A stretch of DNA of 64,000 bases from Delphinapterus leucas (lineage: Eukaryota > Chordata > Mammalia > Artiodactyla > Monodontidae): NCBI RefSeq assembly GCF_002288925.2, contig NW_022098072.1, forward strand, positions 24,195,296 through 24,259,295. The letters are read 5' to 3'. Every line of letters begins with the position of its first letter. The stretch's first letter is position 1. Made by a program: the position numbers and the translations under genes. The notes beneath the pieces were generated by a model. It saw only the letters and a list, made by a program, of their open reading frames with translations, was not told the origin of the DNA and searched no databases. Shown here one piece after another: positions 25,230 through 37,131 of the stretch.

Positions 25230-26650
25230 AGGCAATTGTGCAGTATAAAAGAGAAAGATGAAGCAAAGAAACTTGAAAAAAATGGGTCCCAATAGAAATA
25301 AAAAATTCAAGAAATGGAAAAGAAATTAAAGGCAATAAAACCCCAACATATATGTACCCTGATTATTAGAATCAGAGAGATTTAAGAGAATTTTATAACC
25401 ACAGAAAAAGAACAACATACTATGAAATAGGATTTTTAGAGACCAAGATAAGCTATTGGCAATTTAAAAATGGGCTTGCCAAAATTAGAAAAAAAGAAAT
25501 AGAAGATAACATTTGGGAAATCAGTTCGAATGTAGTAAAAATAAAATATAAAAGGTGTAAGAATCTCAAGCTAGGATCCAATATCTGAATAGTAGGAGTA
25601 AAATAAAAGGAGAGTGAAGAACTAGGAGAGAGGAAACTATAAAAGAAATAATGCAAAGACATTTTTCAGAGTGAAAGGAGATGTATCATAAATGTTAAAA
25701 GGGCCCGTGTAGTACTGAGCATAATAGACTAAAAAGACCCACATCTAAACACATCAATATGAAGCTTTAGAACCTCAAGGATAATAATAAGATATTTTTA
25801 AAATTTTAGGGAGGAAAAGGAAGTTAAGCTACAAAGGAAAGACAGCCTGGTCTAAGACTTTTCATTTACATTATGGTGATAGAAAATAGAGGAATGATGC
25901 CATCAAACACTGAAGACAAATCTTTTCCCATCTAGAATCCTCAACTTACCTAGAATACTGTTCAAGTGTGATGGCAGAGTATAGCCATTATCTGATTAGG
26001 AAAATTAATACGCCAGCTACCCTTCCTTCAAAAATCTGAAAATGCACATTAACAAAATAATGGTGTCAGCTAAGGAAAAGAATGACTCAGGAAACAATTT
26101 CTACATCAGAAAGCAATAAAAGATAAGAAGAACCATCATTAGTAGCCTATGGCAGCCTAGAGGGCAAGCACTCAAGATTTCAGAGGGCTGGAGCTGGTGG
26201 GAAAGAGGTCCTGAGGAAGAAGAATGAGACTTTATAGAATTAACAGTAAGATGGAGAACTTGGAAAAAATTGAGGAAAAAATGTAGGCATAAAATTTTAT
26301 GATCAGCCCTTCCCCAGTTAAAGTATGGAATAATTAGTGGCAGAGACTAAGCAATGAGGAAAATAGGTCTAAAAGGGCTGAAATCTAGATGCCGAATGCT
26401 AACTTATGTGGTCAAATTAGACCAGTAATGAGACTACCATCATGTTGGACCAATCACTTTCTGAGGAACAGCTATCAGTTTCATACCAGGATTGATTCCA
26501 GAAGCACACCCATAGTCTCTTTCCCTGAGGAAATTACAATCTGGTAGAAAATCAAGATAGAAATGAGATAATACTGTTTGCTTCCAAAATTCAGTGGTGA
26601 CCCCATGTAGACCAGAGCTTGGCCTATGGTCCACATATACAGAGCACATT
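25230..26650 (+). pseudogene. L1/HAL1 ORF1-derived relic, sense
   Basis: The plus strand follows the coding region of L1 ORF1, the RNA-binding coiled-coil protein of LINE-1 that is the only ORF of HAL1 elements. An A-rich, Lys/Glu-coding coiled-coil region (about 25240-25520) is followed by the RRM/C-terminal-domain region ('atctgaatagtagg' at about 25580 corresponds to the conserved IIGVPE-type stretch; 'aaaagggcccgtgtagtact' and 'aaaaagacccacatctaaac' follow). It then continues through 'agaatactgttcaagtgtga'. Stops and frameshifts are frequent and no long frame remains. HAL1 versus ordinary L1M is not resolved. Confidence 0.65.
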
Positions 26651-27240
26651 TGCAGAGCTGGGGGCGATTCCCCTGTGGCAGGCCAAAACTTATGAACTAA
26701 GCTCTCCCTTTGGCCACTCCTGTCCTCAATTTAAAGTAATGTAGGCATGGAATAAAGACTGATGTACATCTCCTCTTGTCCCTGGAAATAACTGCTTTGC
26801 TATTACAGGTCTCATTTTCCTTTCAATTCCAGGTTTAACTGCCCTGACTGCAACAAAGGCAATTCCTCTGCCAGGGTCTTCATCAGTCTAGTTCCTGGAG
26901 AAACAACAGTTTAGGAGCTGAGTCCAGCACTCTATCTTGTAGGGCACCAGTTTGGCTCCCTATAAAGAGATAAGGCCTTCTGACATTTCAGACTCTGCTT
27001 TACCCTAGCTCAGTGCCTCTGTCTTTCTCCTCCCATTTTCTCCACGTTCTTTTTATGATATAGACTGATTGTCCTTTAACATATATCTTCATACTACTTG
27101 TTCTTCCTTCTATCTTTTCTTGACTTGGCCTGCTTCTCCAGACTGACATACTTTCAACCTATGCTATTTGTTCCTCCTTCCTATTTTGTCGCATATCTTC
27201 AGCTTTATTTGTCTTGCCCTTCTCTGTCCTGCCTTGTTTT
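26651..27240. other. Unassigned stretch
   Basis: No repeat or gene recognised. Confidence 0.3.
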
Positions 27241-27570
27241 TTCATTCATTCATTCAGAAATATTAGGCACTGCAGTAGGATTGGGGATAAAAAGTGAAAT
27301 GGTCCTTGTTCTAAAAGATTTCACAAATCTTATGGGGGACAATTAAGTGGAAGAGTAGAAGATGTAAGGCCTTCAATCGAGGTACAATAAAAGTGTTTTG
27401 GAGATGCATAGGTCTTAGTACAAGAATAGCATAAACCAGTTTTCCCTGATGCTTAGGTAAAGCTTTCCTGAGGAAGTACAGAGTGAGCTGGATTTTGAGG
27501 GATGAGTAAGAGTTTAATAAAAGAGGGCCTGGGATAAGAAGGGAAAGTTACTCTAGGTGAAGGGAATAGA
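27241..27570 (-). mobile_element. L2 3' region, antisense
   Basis: (TTCA)n start, then 'aggcactgcagtaggattgg', a degenerate 'ccttgttctaaaag' stretch and 'gaggaagtacagagtgagct', continuing into the reversed L2 3' coding end. Confidence 0.65.
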
Positions 27571-28047
27571 ATATATGGAGTTGCAAATTGAGCTACTCTA
27601 TATCTGTAGTTACCTCTAGCTATATTTGACTTTTCTCTTCTTGGGAAAGCACCAGGAATACCATCATCAGCACCTCCATTGTTGTGTGGTGGAGTGGTCA
27701 AAAGAATTTTTCTGAACAGCTCTTACACTGGATAGGAGAGCTTATATCAACTCTCATTGAAACTCCCCCTTCTTCAACCTCTTCTTCCAGAATTTCTCAG
27801 GGTACCATCTTATTCCCAATATGGGCAATGGTGAAATTTGTAAACAAACTCATCTTTTCAAATATTAAACAGATTTTTTGTAATGAAAGACATTAGAGGG
27901 ATTTTTAAGCCTATATTTTGAGAGGTTCAAACAATAGTCTCTGAGGGCAACTTACCAAATGCATTAGAGAAAGTCATTTGGAAACCTCTTTACTGCTTTC
28001 AGAAACAAGAGAATTGAACTTCTCTTTTGCAGCCAATTCTCTGCAGC
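27571..28047. other. Unassigned stretch
   Basis: No repeat or gene recognised. Confidence 0.3.
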
Positions 28048-28075
28048 CACACACACACACACACACACACACACA
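28048..28075. repeat. (CA)14 microsatellite
   Basis: Uninterrupted CA dinucleotide run, likely length-polymorphic. Confidence 0.97.
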
Positions 28076-28879
28076 AATAAAGGTTTACTAACACTCTTTC
28101 TCCTGAGAACACTATCTACTGTGAACAGTGCCAACAGCTGAAAGCATCGAGCCTGCCCTCGCGCTGTGAGAACACGGCTCTCTCCCAGAGTTTTCCCAGA
28201 TGCTCATTAAAATCCAAAGAGTACCCCACAGGATGTGTTGTTTAGTCCAACATCATAGCTTTCAGGAAGAAAAGAATTTCAACTCGGTGTGGGAAGATGG
28301 ACAAAGTCGAACACCATGGTAACTGGGTCAAATTAACTCTTTTAAATAGGAGCTACCAGCAAACGAATGGCTGCTGACCATGCATAGCCATTGAAAGCAT
28401 TACAGCTTAACTTCTGCCCTGTGGAAATTTTGCTCTTCCCCAAACTCCATGGCGCTCATTTCCCTTACTCCCTCCATCTCTGTGGCTTTTCCCTTTTACT
28501 CTTCTTTCCTCATCTCAGTAACTGATTGATGTTTTACTCCTATCAGATTGGCCTCTCTGGAATATCTCACAGATCTAGAAAACATGTTTACTTCTTTCAC
28601 AAATACTGTACCCATAAACTGGAACCACTTCTTCCCAGGCTTATATCACACATGGGAAAGAGCCACTTGCCTAACATTCTTGTCAAACAATGCACAGTAT
28701 CACCAGAATGCTTCATTTTTTTGCACAGCAGGAGTCTTGGGGAGATGGGTAGAGAGAAGGGCACTAAAAATAGTTGTGCCCTCCTCTAAGTTGGATACTT
28801 ATTTTATATGCTGAGTTATCATTTTTTCTGCTTTATTTGTTTTATTGCTCAAATTGTTCCAGCTTTGGCCACTGAACAA
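28076..28879. other. Unassigned stretch
   Basis: Two overlapping 87-88 codon plus-strand frames at 28526-28814 have no recognisable domain and no supporting splice or promoter context. Confidence 0.3.
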
Positions 28880-29110
28880 CCCTTCTATTGGCTCCTATAT
28901 ACCTCTGACACACTTCTATCAATGTCAGTTTATTTATTTATTTTCCACTCCCTTACTTTCTAGCATTACAAGATGCTCCAGGCTCATCTTGTATATATCT
29001 TGCCCCAGTCCTAGAATCAGCCATTTCTTCAGGGATACCTGGTCCTTTTTTATTAGAAATAGTATTAGAAACCAAGATCTGAACACTAGTTGCTCAGTAA
29101 CTTTAAGAGT
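28880..29110 (+). mobile_element. Possible L1M remnant
   Basis: The string 'ctggtccttttttattagaa' followed by 'agaaaccaagatctgaacac' and 'actagttgctc' recalls an L1M 3'-end phrase. Diverged and uncertain. Confidence 0.4.
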
Positions 29111-29484
29111 TTAAAAGAGTCCAGAGACTAAAAGTTTTTTAACTGCTGGGCTCTTCTAGTACAAGAACCACTTAAAAATTATGAATAATTAACCTATATG
29201 GATGTATGGGAGGAAGTAGTGTATTGAAAAGAGTACAAAGTTGGGCTTGAGTCTAAGCTCTATGCCTTAGGGACAGTGTAAGCTTGTATAACTTAACCTA
29301 CTCTTCTAACTAATTCCTCAAGCTCACTCAAACTTGACAAATGAGCTTTCACTTCTTTGTATTTTCCCAAAGCATAATAAGAAAATCTTATGACAAATAT
29401 CAAGCAGTGAGTTATATACATGTATATTTTTTAAAATAAAATATTTCTACTTAATGATATTTCATGATCTATAGTAATTATTTA

Positions 29485-29665
29485 CTCAGGCACTATGAGT
29501 AATTTTAATCCATTATATCATTTAATTGTTGCAGCAGCTCTATGAAGTTTGTACTATTCTTATTCTCATTTTAGAGGTAAGTAAACTGAGGCTCAGTTAG
29601 GTTAAGTTAAAGTAGAAAGATCCTAACAGTGTGGCAGGTGCATATCTGGTTCTAATTAATGTTAT
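29485..29665 (-). mobile_element. MIR SINE, antisense
   Basis: Reversed MIR order: 'aggcactatgagtaatttta', 'cagctctatgaagtttgtac', 'attctcattttagaggtaag', 'aaactgaggctcagttaggt'. Confidence 0.75.
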
Positions 29666-29924
29666 TTCTCTTGTCTTCTTTCAAATATGTAACAAAAAAT
29701 TATTAAAGAGTAAACTTTTGGCCTGTCTCACAGGCCAGGGAGTTGCTTACCATATCTTACTCTTGCCAGGGTGCCTCACAGAGTCAAGCATGCTGTGGCC
29801 TTACTAGTGAGTCCCCTGGCCAGAGGCCATTCTCTTCTTGCCAAAGTTAAAGTGGCCTATATAAAGTGGCCTCTTCCCGAGCTAGTACAACAAGGACATA
29901 AGTAACAATAACCACCGAAATAAC
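29666..29924. other. Unassigned stretch
   Basis: Contains the phrase 'gcctgtctcacaggccaggg', similar to the repeat at 31840-32130, but too short to assign. Confidence 0.3.
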
Positions 29925-30165
29925 AATATAATAGTAGTTGAGATTCTATTCTGTGTCAACCACTGTGCCAAATGTTTCATATTCGTCATCTTCTTGCATT
30001 GTCACCACCAATATTTCATGTCTTAACTATTTTTTTAGGTGAGAAAACTGAAGCTCAGAGTGACTAATTTTATTTCCCAAAGAGATACAAATTGTAAATG
30101 GCAGAGCCAGTGTTTAAAGCCAGGACTGTGTGATTCTCAAGCCCATTTACTTAGCATTATACAGG
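29925..30165 (-). mobile_element. MIR SINE, antisense, nearly complete
   Basis: Reversed MIR including the tRNA-like end: 'ccactgtgccaaatgtttca', 'gtgagaaaactgaagctcag', 'aaatggcagagccagtgttt', 'ccaggactgtgtgattctca', 'cttagcattatac'. Confidence 0.82.
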
Positions 30166-30604
30166 GAAGAACAGCAGTTGCTGGCAACAGAAGGCTGCTC
30201 AGGGCATTTTTCAGAACCCAGTAACAGCGAGAAGCTTCCCTGAAGTTCTAGGGCTGCAAAGATTTTGTGCAAGGCAGATGAGGAGTAGGGCTTCTGAGAG
30301 CTGTAGAAAGATAGCTGACGAAGGCTTTATGCTCCAAGCCTGACACTGAACAACTGCAGATAGATCTGCTGAGAAGTTTCAGCAGTAGGCACAGAAGTTC
30401 TCAAACAGGGAAGCAGAGATCAATGGGCACAGGAAAGGGGACCAGTGTATGACACAGAAGTAGGATGAATGAGAATTTAGGTAGGACTAGGGCAGACATT
30501 CCTGGCAAAATGCATCATCATTTTCATACTGAGGAGAGATTGGATCTTAACCCTTGACTTATACTCTCTTTTATTTATAGTTTGGATATATGCATCATGG
30601 CAGA
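30166..30604. other. Unassigned stretch
   Basis: No repeat or gene recognised. Confidence 0.3.
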
Positions 30605-30960
30605 CAATATTTTTTAAAAAGACTTTTTGGTGGTTAATTTTATGTGTCAACTTGACTGGACCTCGGATACCCAGACATTTGGTCAAACCTTATTCTGGGT
30701 GTCTATGGTGGGGGAGAAGTGCTTCTATATCCTTTTCAAGTCATGTAAGAGGGCCTCCAACAGAGTCACACAGAGAACTTGGTTTCTTACTGCAGTGAGA
30801 AATCTAGAGGACAAGAGATGGCTGGCTAGCTGCTTTGATGCCTGAGGGAAAAGAGTTTGATGCTAGGATAAGTTTGGACTACCCTCTTGCCTTTTGTTGG
30901 GGCAAAGGATGCTAATTTCTTGTGGACTTAGAGGTGGGTTAAGTGGGGACAGACAGACCT
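30605..30960 (+). repeat. Ancient interspersed repeat, 'gttaattttatgtgtcaac' type
   Basis: Begins with the well-known dispersed phrase 'ggttaattttatgtgtcaac' / 'ttgactggacc', then 'cccagacatttggtcaaacc' and 'ttattctgggtgtctatg'. The family name is not assigned from memory. Confidence 0.6.
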
Positions 30961-31460
30961 GCCCTATAGACCTTTTTAATTCTTTTCAAGAATACTACAT
31001 GAAAGAATGATGGAGCATCTGTTTAGAGTAAGTCATCAATGCAAGAAGGGGTGAGGGATGAACACTTGCCCAGAGGAAAATGAATCACCTGTTCGTGCGA
31101 ATGATCCCAGGGATCTCAGAAGAATTCACAAGGTATACATCAGCTTTATGCACCTGCCTGGCTCTGACTGCTGGGATCCATCTTAATGTGGAACAGTCAA
31201 CTCAGAAATGCTCTGCTCCTTCAACACTAGCCCAGCCTCTTCCTCAATCTCTGCTCCAACCCAAAAGGGGTGAGGAAACTTGCTCAGCTAAATGGGACTG
31301 AAGACTAGAATGTGGGAGAAGAGAAGAAAGACTGCCTCTCCTCGACCTTCTACCTACAGAAGACCCTAACTGAGGGAGAAAAGACAATTTAAATATTGAT
31401 AATTTGAAGTTTTGATTATTAAATGGGATTAGATTTCTAAATTGAAACTGTACTTCAATA
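30961..31460. other. Unassigned stretch
   Basis: A 73-codon plus-strand frame at 31080-31301 has no recognisable domain. No repeat was assigned. Confidence 0.3.
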
Positions 31461-31740
31461 GATATTCAGTCAGTAATTATTAAGAAACTATTATGTGATA
31501 GGCACTGTTATAGATTTGGGGGATAAAGCTGTGAGCAAAAAACAGGGAAAAGTTCCTTCCCTCATGGACCTTGCATTCTAATAGAGAGCTGCAGATAATA
31601 AAGAAATGAATAAGTTAAATTTGTGCTGTATCAGATGGTGATATGTGCCGTGGAGGAAACAAAGCAGGGAAAGGAGTAGGGAGTTCCAGGTGTGGGTGAG
31701 TAGGTGATCATGAGAGGCCTCTTGCTAAGATGACACTTCC
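31461..31740 (-). mobile_element. L2 3' end, antisense
   Basis: Reversed L2 terminus: 'aactattatgtgataggcac', 'gggggataaagctgtgagca', 'ccctcatggaccttgcattc', 'gatggtgatatgtgccgtgg'. Confidence 0.8.
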
Positions 31741-31839
31741 TGTTAATATTTTCTGTTGAATTTATTTTATAAAAGTGAAGTTGTGTCTTCTGTTATTTTT
31801 AAAAATTGTATTAGGGTAAGTAATGCTAGCTGTTATTCA

Positions 31840-32130
31840 GGCAAACCATGCAATCTTATTCTCTTAACATTATAGAAGTTTACTTTTAGCTTGTGTCACA
31901 GGCCATTGTGAGTCACAGTCATTCAGGGACTCAGGCTTCTGGCTTACAGTGGCCTGTCCAGCCCCCTAAGCCCTCAGAGCCAATGCATGTGGAGAAAGCA
32001 TGGCTAGGCTTTACTGTGTTGGCCTAGAAGAGACAAACTTCGCTCTCACCCACATCCACTGGCAAGAATAAGTCACCAGGCTATGCCTGATGCAAGAGGG
32101 TTTTGTTTATGGGGAAGAAAACATGGATTT
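31840..32130 (+). repeat. Ancient interspersed repeat, family not assigned
   Basis: Phrases such as 'cagtcattcagggactcagg' and 'tggcaagaataagtcacc' are seen in a dispersed mammalian repeat. Ends and orientation are approximate. Confidence 0.35.
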
Positions 32131-32559
32131 TGGAGAACATTATGAGTCTTGGGCCCACAGAGAGCTTGTTGTTTTGAGTGGATGCAAATAGATAGTTAAA
32201 CTCAAATATTGGGACACTTTGGGCTGCAAGGCTGGCAAATTACTTTAAGCAAAAATGCCTGATGGATCTATTTCTGATTATGTGTGCAACATGTTATATG
32301 TAATTATTTCAAGTACTAGAATGCAAGACAAAAAAATTAACAAAAGTTTTATTGTTGGGGTAGAACAGTTACGAATACCTTTTTCTCCTGTACTCTCTTT
32401 TTTATTCTTCCTTTCTTATACAATGAAAATAGGGAAAATGTAGTTCAAAATAAAGTAAAAAATTTGCTTGAGTTAATGTTTGTTATATTTTTATAGAATG
32501 TCCTCAAAGTAGCAGAAAGTTTTTATTCTAAATTAAAAATATAATTTATCTAAAAATAC
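32131..32559. other. Unassigned AT-rich stretch
   Basis: No repeat or gene recognised. Confidence 0.35.
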
Positions 32560-32561
32560 GT

Positions 32562-32802
32562 GTCTTGAGGCATGGGTCCCCGCAACCCCCAGGGCCGAGA
32601 ACCGGTGCTGGTCTGCAGCCTGTTAGGAAGCGGGCCGCACAGCAGGAGGTGAGCGGTGAGCCAGCGAAGCTTCATCTGCCGCTCCCCCATCGCTCCCCAT
32701 CGCTCACACTGCCGCTTGAACCATCCCCCCCGCCCCCATCTGTAGAAAAATTGTCTTCCACGAAACCGGTCCCTGGTGCCAAAAAGTTTGGGGACTGCTG
32801 TA
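32562..32802 (+). mobile_element. GC-rich non-autonomous DNA transposon (hAT-like)
   Basis: A GC-rich island in AT-rich DNA with imperfect inverted ends: 'catgggtccccgcaac' near 32571 and 'agtttggggactgctg' at about 32786-32801. The interior ('gttaggaagcgggccgcaca', 'gaagcttcatctgccgctcc', 'gtcttccacgaaaccggtcc') is a familiar dispersed eutherian element. I recognise the sequence but not its family name with confidence. The 123-codon frame starting at 32565 is part of this element, not a gene. Confidence 0.7.
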
Positions 32803-33364
32803 ACGGTTCTTATTTATTGAACAATGTATCAAGAAGTGAAAGGGCATTTGTAATATTGCATGTACCTAAGGAGTTAAAGATTGTAAACGTACCCAACATC
32901 ATATCTTGCTCTGTTTTAATACCAGATTATTGGTAGGTATCATTTACTTCAAGAAAAACAGGGAAAGTGTTTCAGTTGAAATGTAGACTAAATCCACATG
33001 AACAATGTGTAAAGAAGTGTAAAATTATATTTTGAGTGCTATGCATGCAGCTAGTATGTCATTTCCCAACATTTGAGTATCCATCTTTTTCCCAATATTT
33101 GTTGATTAGTTGACCTAATAAGTTCCACTAACCAAGATCAGTAGAGCTGAAAGATTATTATCTCTCTTAAAAAACTCTGGGGATTAAGTTAATAGACATT
33201 TGTCTGTTAACTTAGGCTTTTAAAATCTTTTTTTGTTTTTTGCCATAGAAGCTTCAGATTAAATAGTATATACCATCGTTACACTTAGCATAGAAGAAAT
33301 GGCATCAGCTTTAGATTTTAAAATCACTAATAATAAACCATTTCGATAGAGTTGAAGACATTCT
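32803..33364. other. Unassigned AT-rich stretch
   Basis: No repeat or gene recognised. Confidence 0.35.
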
Positions 33365-33926
33365 ATACTTTTCTCTGATCCCACTCACTCTCCTCTCTGC
33401 CCAAAAGTAACCTCCACTCTGAGTTTTGTCTTTATTACTTACTTATGTCTTTATAACACTTTTACTTATATATACACCCATAAAAATATGTATTATTGCT
33501 TGGATTATTTTAAAACTTTAAGTAAATAGTATTATATTGTACAGATATTTATGCACCTTTTTCTCTCCACATTATTTTCAAGATCTTTTTCTTGATGATA
33601 TCAATGATCTTATTTCATGAATATTCATTACCATATAATATTCCTTTGTGAACATGCAAAATATAGTTATCCATTTCCTATTGATTGCCACTTAGATTGT
33701 TTCCAATTCTTCTTTCTGAATAATGCTAAATAAATAGTCTAGTATGAGCCTCTGTGAAAATGTGGGAGAGTGTTACTAGAGTATGTACTTTGATAGAGAA
33801 TTATTGGTAAATTGCTCTGTAGAGGTTAATAATGACGATCCTATGAGCAGTGTATGTGAAATCCAATTGGTTTAACATTAGACGCTGTCAGAGTTTTAAA
33901 TTCTTATCAAACTAGTAGGAGAGAAG
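33365..33926 (-). mobile_element. Old L1M, antisense, 3' UTR part
   Basis: Follows the reversed L1M 3' region: 'tgcccaaaagtaacctccac', 'atattcctttgtgaacatgc', 'cacttagattgtttccaatt', 'gaataatgctaaataaatag'. It continues beyond the SINE as part of one long element ending near 38060. Confidence 0.65.
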
Positions 33927-34152
33927 TGTTGTCTTTTTGTTTTTTTTTGCAGTACGCGGGCCTCTCACTGTTGTGGCCTCTCCCGTTGCAGAGCACAGGC
34001 TCCGGACGTGCAGGCTCAGTGGCCATGGCTCATGGGCCCAGCCGCTCCGCGGCATGTGGGATCTTCCCGGACTGAGACACGAACCCGCGTCCCCTGCATC
34101 GGCAGGCGGACTCCCAACCACTGCGCCACCAGGGAAGCCCTGTTGCCTTTTT
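33927..34152 (-). mobile_element. Short CHR-type SINE, antisense, inside L1M
   Basis: The element spans about 33939-34140, read in reverse from 'agtacgcgggcctctcactg' through 'gccgctccgcggcatgtggg' to 'ccaccagggaagccc'. Flanks tgttgtcttttt (33927-33938) and tgttgccttttt (34141-34152) form the duplication. This short form, with the 'ggctcatgggcccagccgct' module, recurs at 39490-39694 and looks like a younger subfamily. Confidence 0.92.
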
Positions 34153-34544
34153 TTTTTTCGCTCCTTCCTGATTGCTAATGAATTCGAACATCTTTCTACA
34201 CTGTCATTGGCAATTTAAATTTCTGCCCCTGTGAATTGACTATTCATAAGCTTTACTCATTTGTTTATTCGATTGCCTTTTCTTAGTGATTCATAAAAGA
34301 TTTATAAATTTCAGCTTTCTCAATTATATGTGCATCAAATTTATTCCCTCAGCTTGTGGTTTCTCTTTCAATTTTATTTAGTGTCTTTTGTCATATGGAA
34401 GTTTCATCCAAGGTCTTAAAAGTATTCTCCTGTAGAGTCGTCTAAAATGTTAAGGTTTTCCTTTTTGAATTTAGATCGTGAATCAGTAGATTGTTGTGTA
34501 TGATGTGAGTTATAATTTTTTTCCATGTACTCATTTGTCTTAGC
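34153..34544 (-). mobile_element. Old L1M, antisense, ORF2 3' part
   Basis: Continues the L1M: 'ctgattgctaatgaattcga', 'ctcatttgtttattcgattg', 'gattcataaaagatttataa', 'tttgtcatatggaag', corresponding to the C-terminal part of reversed L1 ORF2. Confidence 0.6.
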
Positions 34545-35467
34545 ACCTTATAATGGATGGAATATATCTCCGCTGGTTTATAGTGTGACTGCGGTCATTT
34601 ATCAGGATTCCTATGCCTGTGGATTGTTTCTGGCTCCTTATGTCACAGGCTGGAGGTTCAGAAGCAGTGCTGAGATGTAGTTTGGTGTGCAGGGTATTTA
34701 TTAGGGATTGGCATCTATGGAGGGAAGAGGAGGAGGTAGGATTGCGCAGATGAGAAGTCAACTTGTGATGCATGGTATGAAATAAAATTCATATTTTATG
34801 GCAAGAAAAGAAAAATTTAAACATGAAAATTTTTTTCTGCCCTTTGGCCTCCTCTCTCCCCTTTACTGTGCATTGTGTATCTGCATAATGCATCGACCAA
34901 ACCTCCCATCCACAGAAAAACCTGATTGACCACAAACAGCAACATTCTCCTAGACCAACAAGACAACTCCTTAAAAGGTAACATTCCTTCTTAATCTTGT
35001 AAGGGGCCATGATGACCCATGGCCCACTATTCGCTAGATTGTGTGAACTGTCAATAATATGTCATTCAATGTACAGCCCTCTGTCTGAAACCTATATAAC
35101 TGTGCTTTGACCTCTAATGGATGGAAAAGTTCTCAGAGCTTTCTGAGAGGCTGTTCCCAGGTTATAATTCTCAATTTGGCTTGAATAAAATTTTCCATTT
35201 CTTTCTTAGGTCGACTGATTAATGGCTAAGAAAGACTCAGCTAACCCTACAGAACGCTCTGAATATAACAACCCCTAAAAATTGTACCCCAGTGGGCAAA
35301 AAGCTCCAGCCTTTATACCCTCTCCACAATCAGTCCTTGGATTTGGGTCGCTCTGGGAAAGGTGTGCCATGGGGAAGGCAGCCCTCTGCTGAGGCAAACC
35401 CTGAAGGATCTGACACCAGAAGCCAGCCACACACAGCGTTAGTAGCAGCTCATACAAGGTCTTTCCG
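34545..35467. mobile_element. LTR-derived block inserted in L1M
   Basis: A TATA-like 'cctatataactgtgctttga' near 35090 is followed by a polyadenylation signal in 'cttgaataaaattttcc' near 35180, then U5-like 'ggtcgactgattaatggc'. This is the layout of a plus-strand ERV LTR, roughly 34770-35250. The flanks (34545-34760 and 35255-35467) also read like LTR-derived sequence, so a younger LTR may sit inside an older one. Exact ends and family are not resolved. Confidence 0.5.
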
Positions 35468-35897
35468 AAAGAAGGCAGACCTCTATTTCTGCTTTGCAAA
35501 TAGGTTCATCTGTACCATTTTTCTACATTCCACATATATGTGTTAATATATGATATTTGTTTTTCTCTTTCTGACTTACTTCACTCTGTATGACAGTCTC
35601 TATATGTATGGACACCAAGGGGGGAAATGGGGGGAAGGATGAATTGGGAGATTGGGATTGACATATATACACTACTATGCATAAAATAGATAACTAATGA
35701 GAACCTGCTGTATAGCACAGGGAACTCTACTCAATGCTCTGTGGTGACCTAAATGGGAAGGAAATCCAAAAAAGAGGGAATACATGTATACAAATAGCTG
35801 AGTCACTTTGCTGTACTGCAGAAACTAACACAACATTGTAAAACAACTATACCCCAATTAAAAAAAAAAAAGAAAGAAAGAAAAGAAGGCAGACCTC
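35468..35897 (+). mobile_element. Twin-primed (5'-inverted) L1 insertion with 16-bp duplication
   Basis: The exact duplication aaagaaggcagacctc is at 35468-35483 and 35882-35897. From 35484 to about 35605 the L1 3' region is in reverse orientation ('ttctgacttacttcactctg'). From there to 35881 it is forward ('tactgcagaaactaacacaa', ending 'ccccaattaaaaaa'). Opposite-orientation halves of one L1 3' end inside one duplication are the signature of twin priming. Confidence 0.93.
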
Positions 35898-36059
35898 ATG
35901 GAGCATCTTCCAGTCCACCACATTATTCTGTTCTATTTGCATATTATTCTTTCTTTATGTTAAGAATTAATATTTAGTAGTATATTTTAAATCTCTATAC
36001 CTGGCTAGTCTTCAGAACCCATTACCTATGTTTAGCCCTTTCTTTTCTATTTTGAGGTT
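35898..36059. other. Unassigned, probably LTR/L1M boundary
   Basis: Short stretch between the twin-primed L1 and clear L1M ORF2 sequence. Confidence 0.3.
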
Positions 36060-37131
36060 TGTATACCAAGTTCCAAGAAAAACTCTAGATTTTTATTGAA
36101 ATTGCATTGAACAAATAATTCAGAAGGAAATGATGTCTTTATGATATTATCTTGCTATAAAATATATAACACAGGATATATAATTAAACTTAATTTATAG
36201 TTTATTTTATGACCTTTATAAAGTTTTACACTTTTTCCATGAATTTTCACATTTTATGTTAAATCAGCTCCTACTTATCTTAAGGTTTTTGTAGCTATTT
36301 TAAATGAGATTTTTCTCTTTTGCTGTTTCTAAAGTTTTATTACTGATATATTGGAACTCTTGGTTTTTTATGTTCATTCTGGAAAAAGTGTTGAACTTTG
36401 TTAGTTCTAATGATTTGTCTATAGATTCTTTCATATTTTCTATGTAAACAATCATCATCTTCAAGGTAATAAACTTTTTTTGCCTAATATCATCTTTCAG
36501 TTCTTATGCTTTTAATTTCTTTATATTGTCTCCTTGCAATAGCTAAAATTTGGCGTATAATTTTGAATGGAAGCTTTCTCATTTTAAAAGGAATGATTTT
36601 AAAATTTCATCATTAAATTTTACTTTAGATTTAGGCTTTTCATAGGTAATTTTCATATGTTCAAGATAATCTCTAGTTTCAGCTTGCTAAGTTTTTTCAA
36701 TGAATGAGTGTTGACTAGCATTGTAGGCTTATAGACATCTTCTGAGATGGATGTTTTTCTTTTACCATCTTAATGCTGTGTTCTACATCATTAGATTTTC
36801 TGATGTTGCATACTCCTTTGTTCCTGGGTTAAAACCAAGTTGCTTATGATTCATCTTTCTTTATTTGCATTTTATATTAGAATTTTACGTAGCATGTTTA
36901 CATGTGTTCAAAAGTGAGATTGGCCTATAAATTTCTTATCTTGTGCTATCTCTGTCTGATTTTAGTTTCCAGTTATTCTAGTACTATAAAATGAGGCACT
37001 TCACCCATTTAGAACATTCTTTAAAATAATTTGTTGCAATAAAAAATTATTTTTTTTCTTTGTCAGCTTGGCAAAATAAATCCTATATAGAAGCAGTGGG
37101 AGCCTGGCGATTCTGTGGGTAAGTGAGGTCA
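36060..37131 (-). mobile_element. Old L1M, antisense, ORF2 middle part
   Basis: Reversed ORF2 phrases: 'gatttgtctatagattcttt', 'tttaatgctgtg'-like text near 36770, 'tgttcctgggttaaaaccaa', 'gtgagattggcctataaatt'. These correspond to the reverse transcriptase portion, heavily decayed. Confidence 0.6.

Noticed and set aside
28048..28075. CRISPR-like or regulatory tandem array
   Set aside because: It is a plain CA microsatellite.
32565..32936. 123-codon plus-strand frame, proline-rich N-terminal half
   Set aside because: The N-terminal two thirds is a GC-rich DNA-transposon relic.
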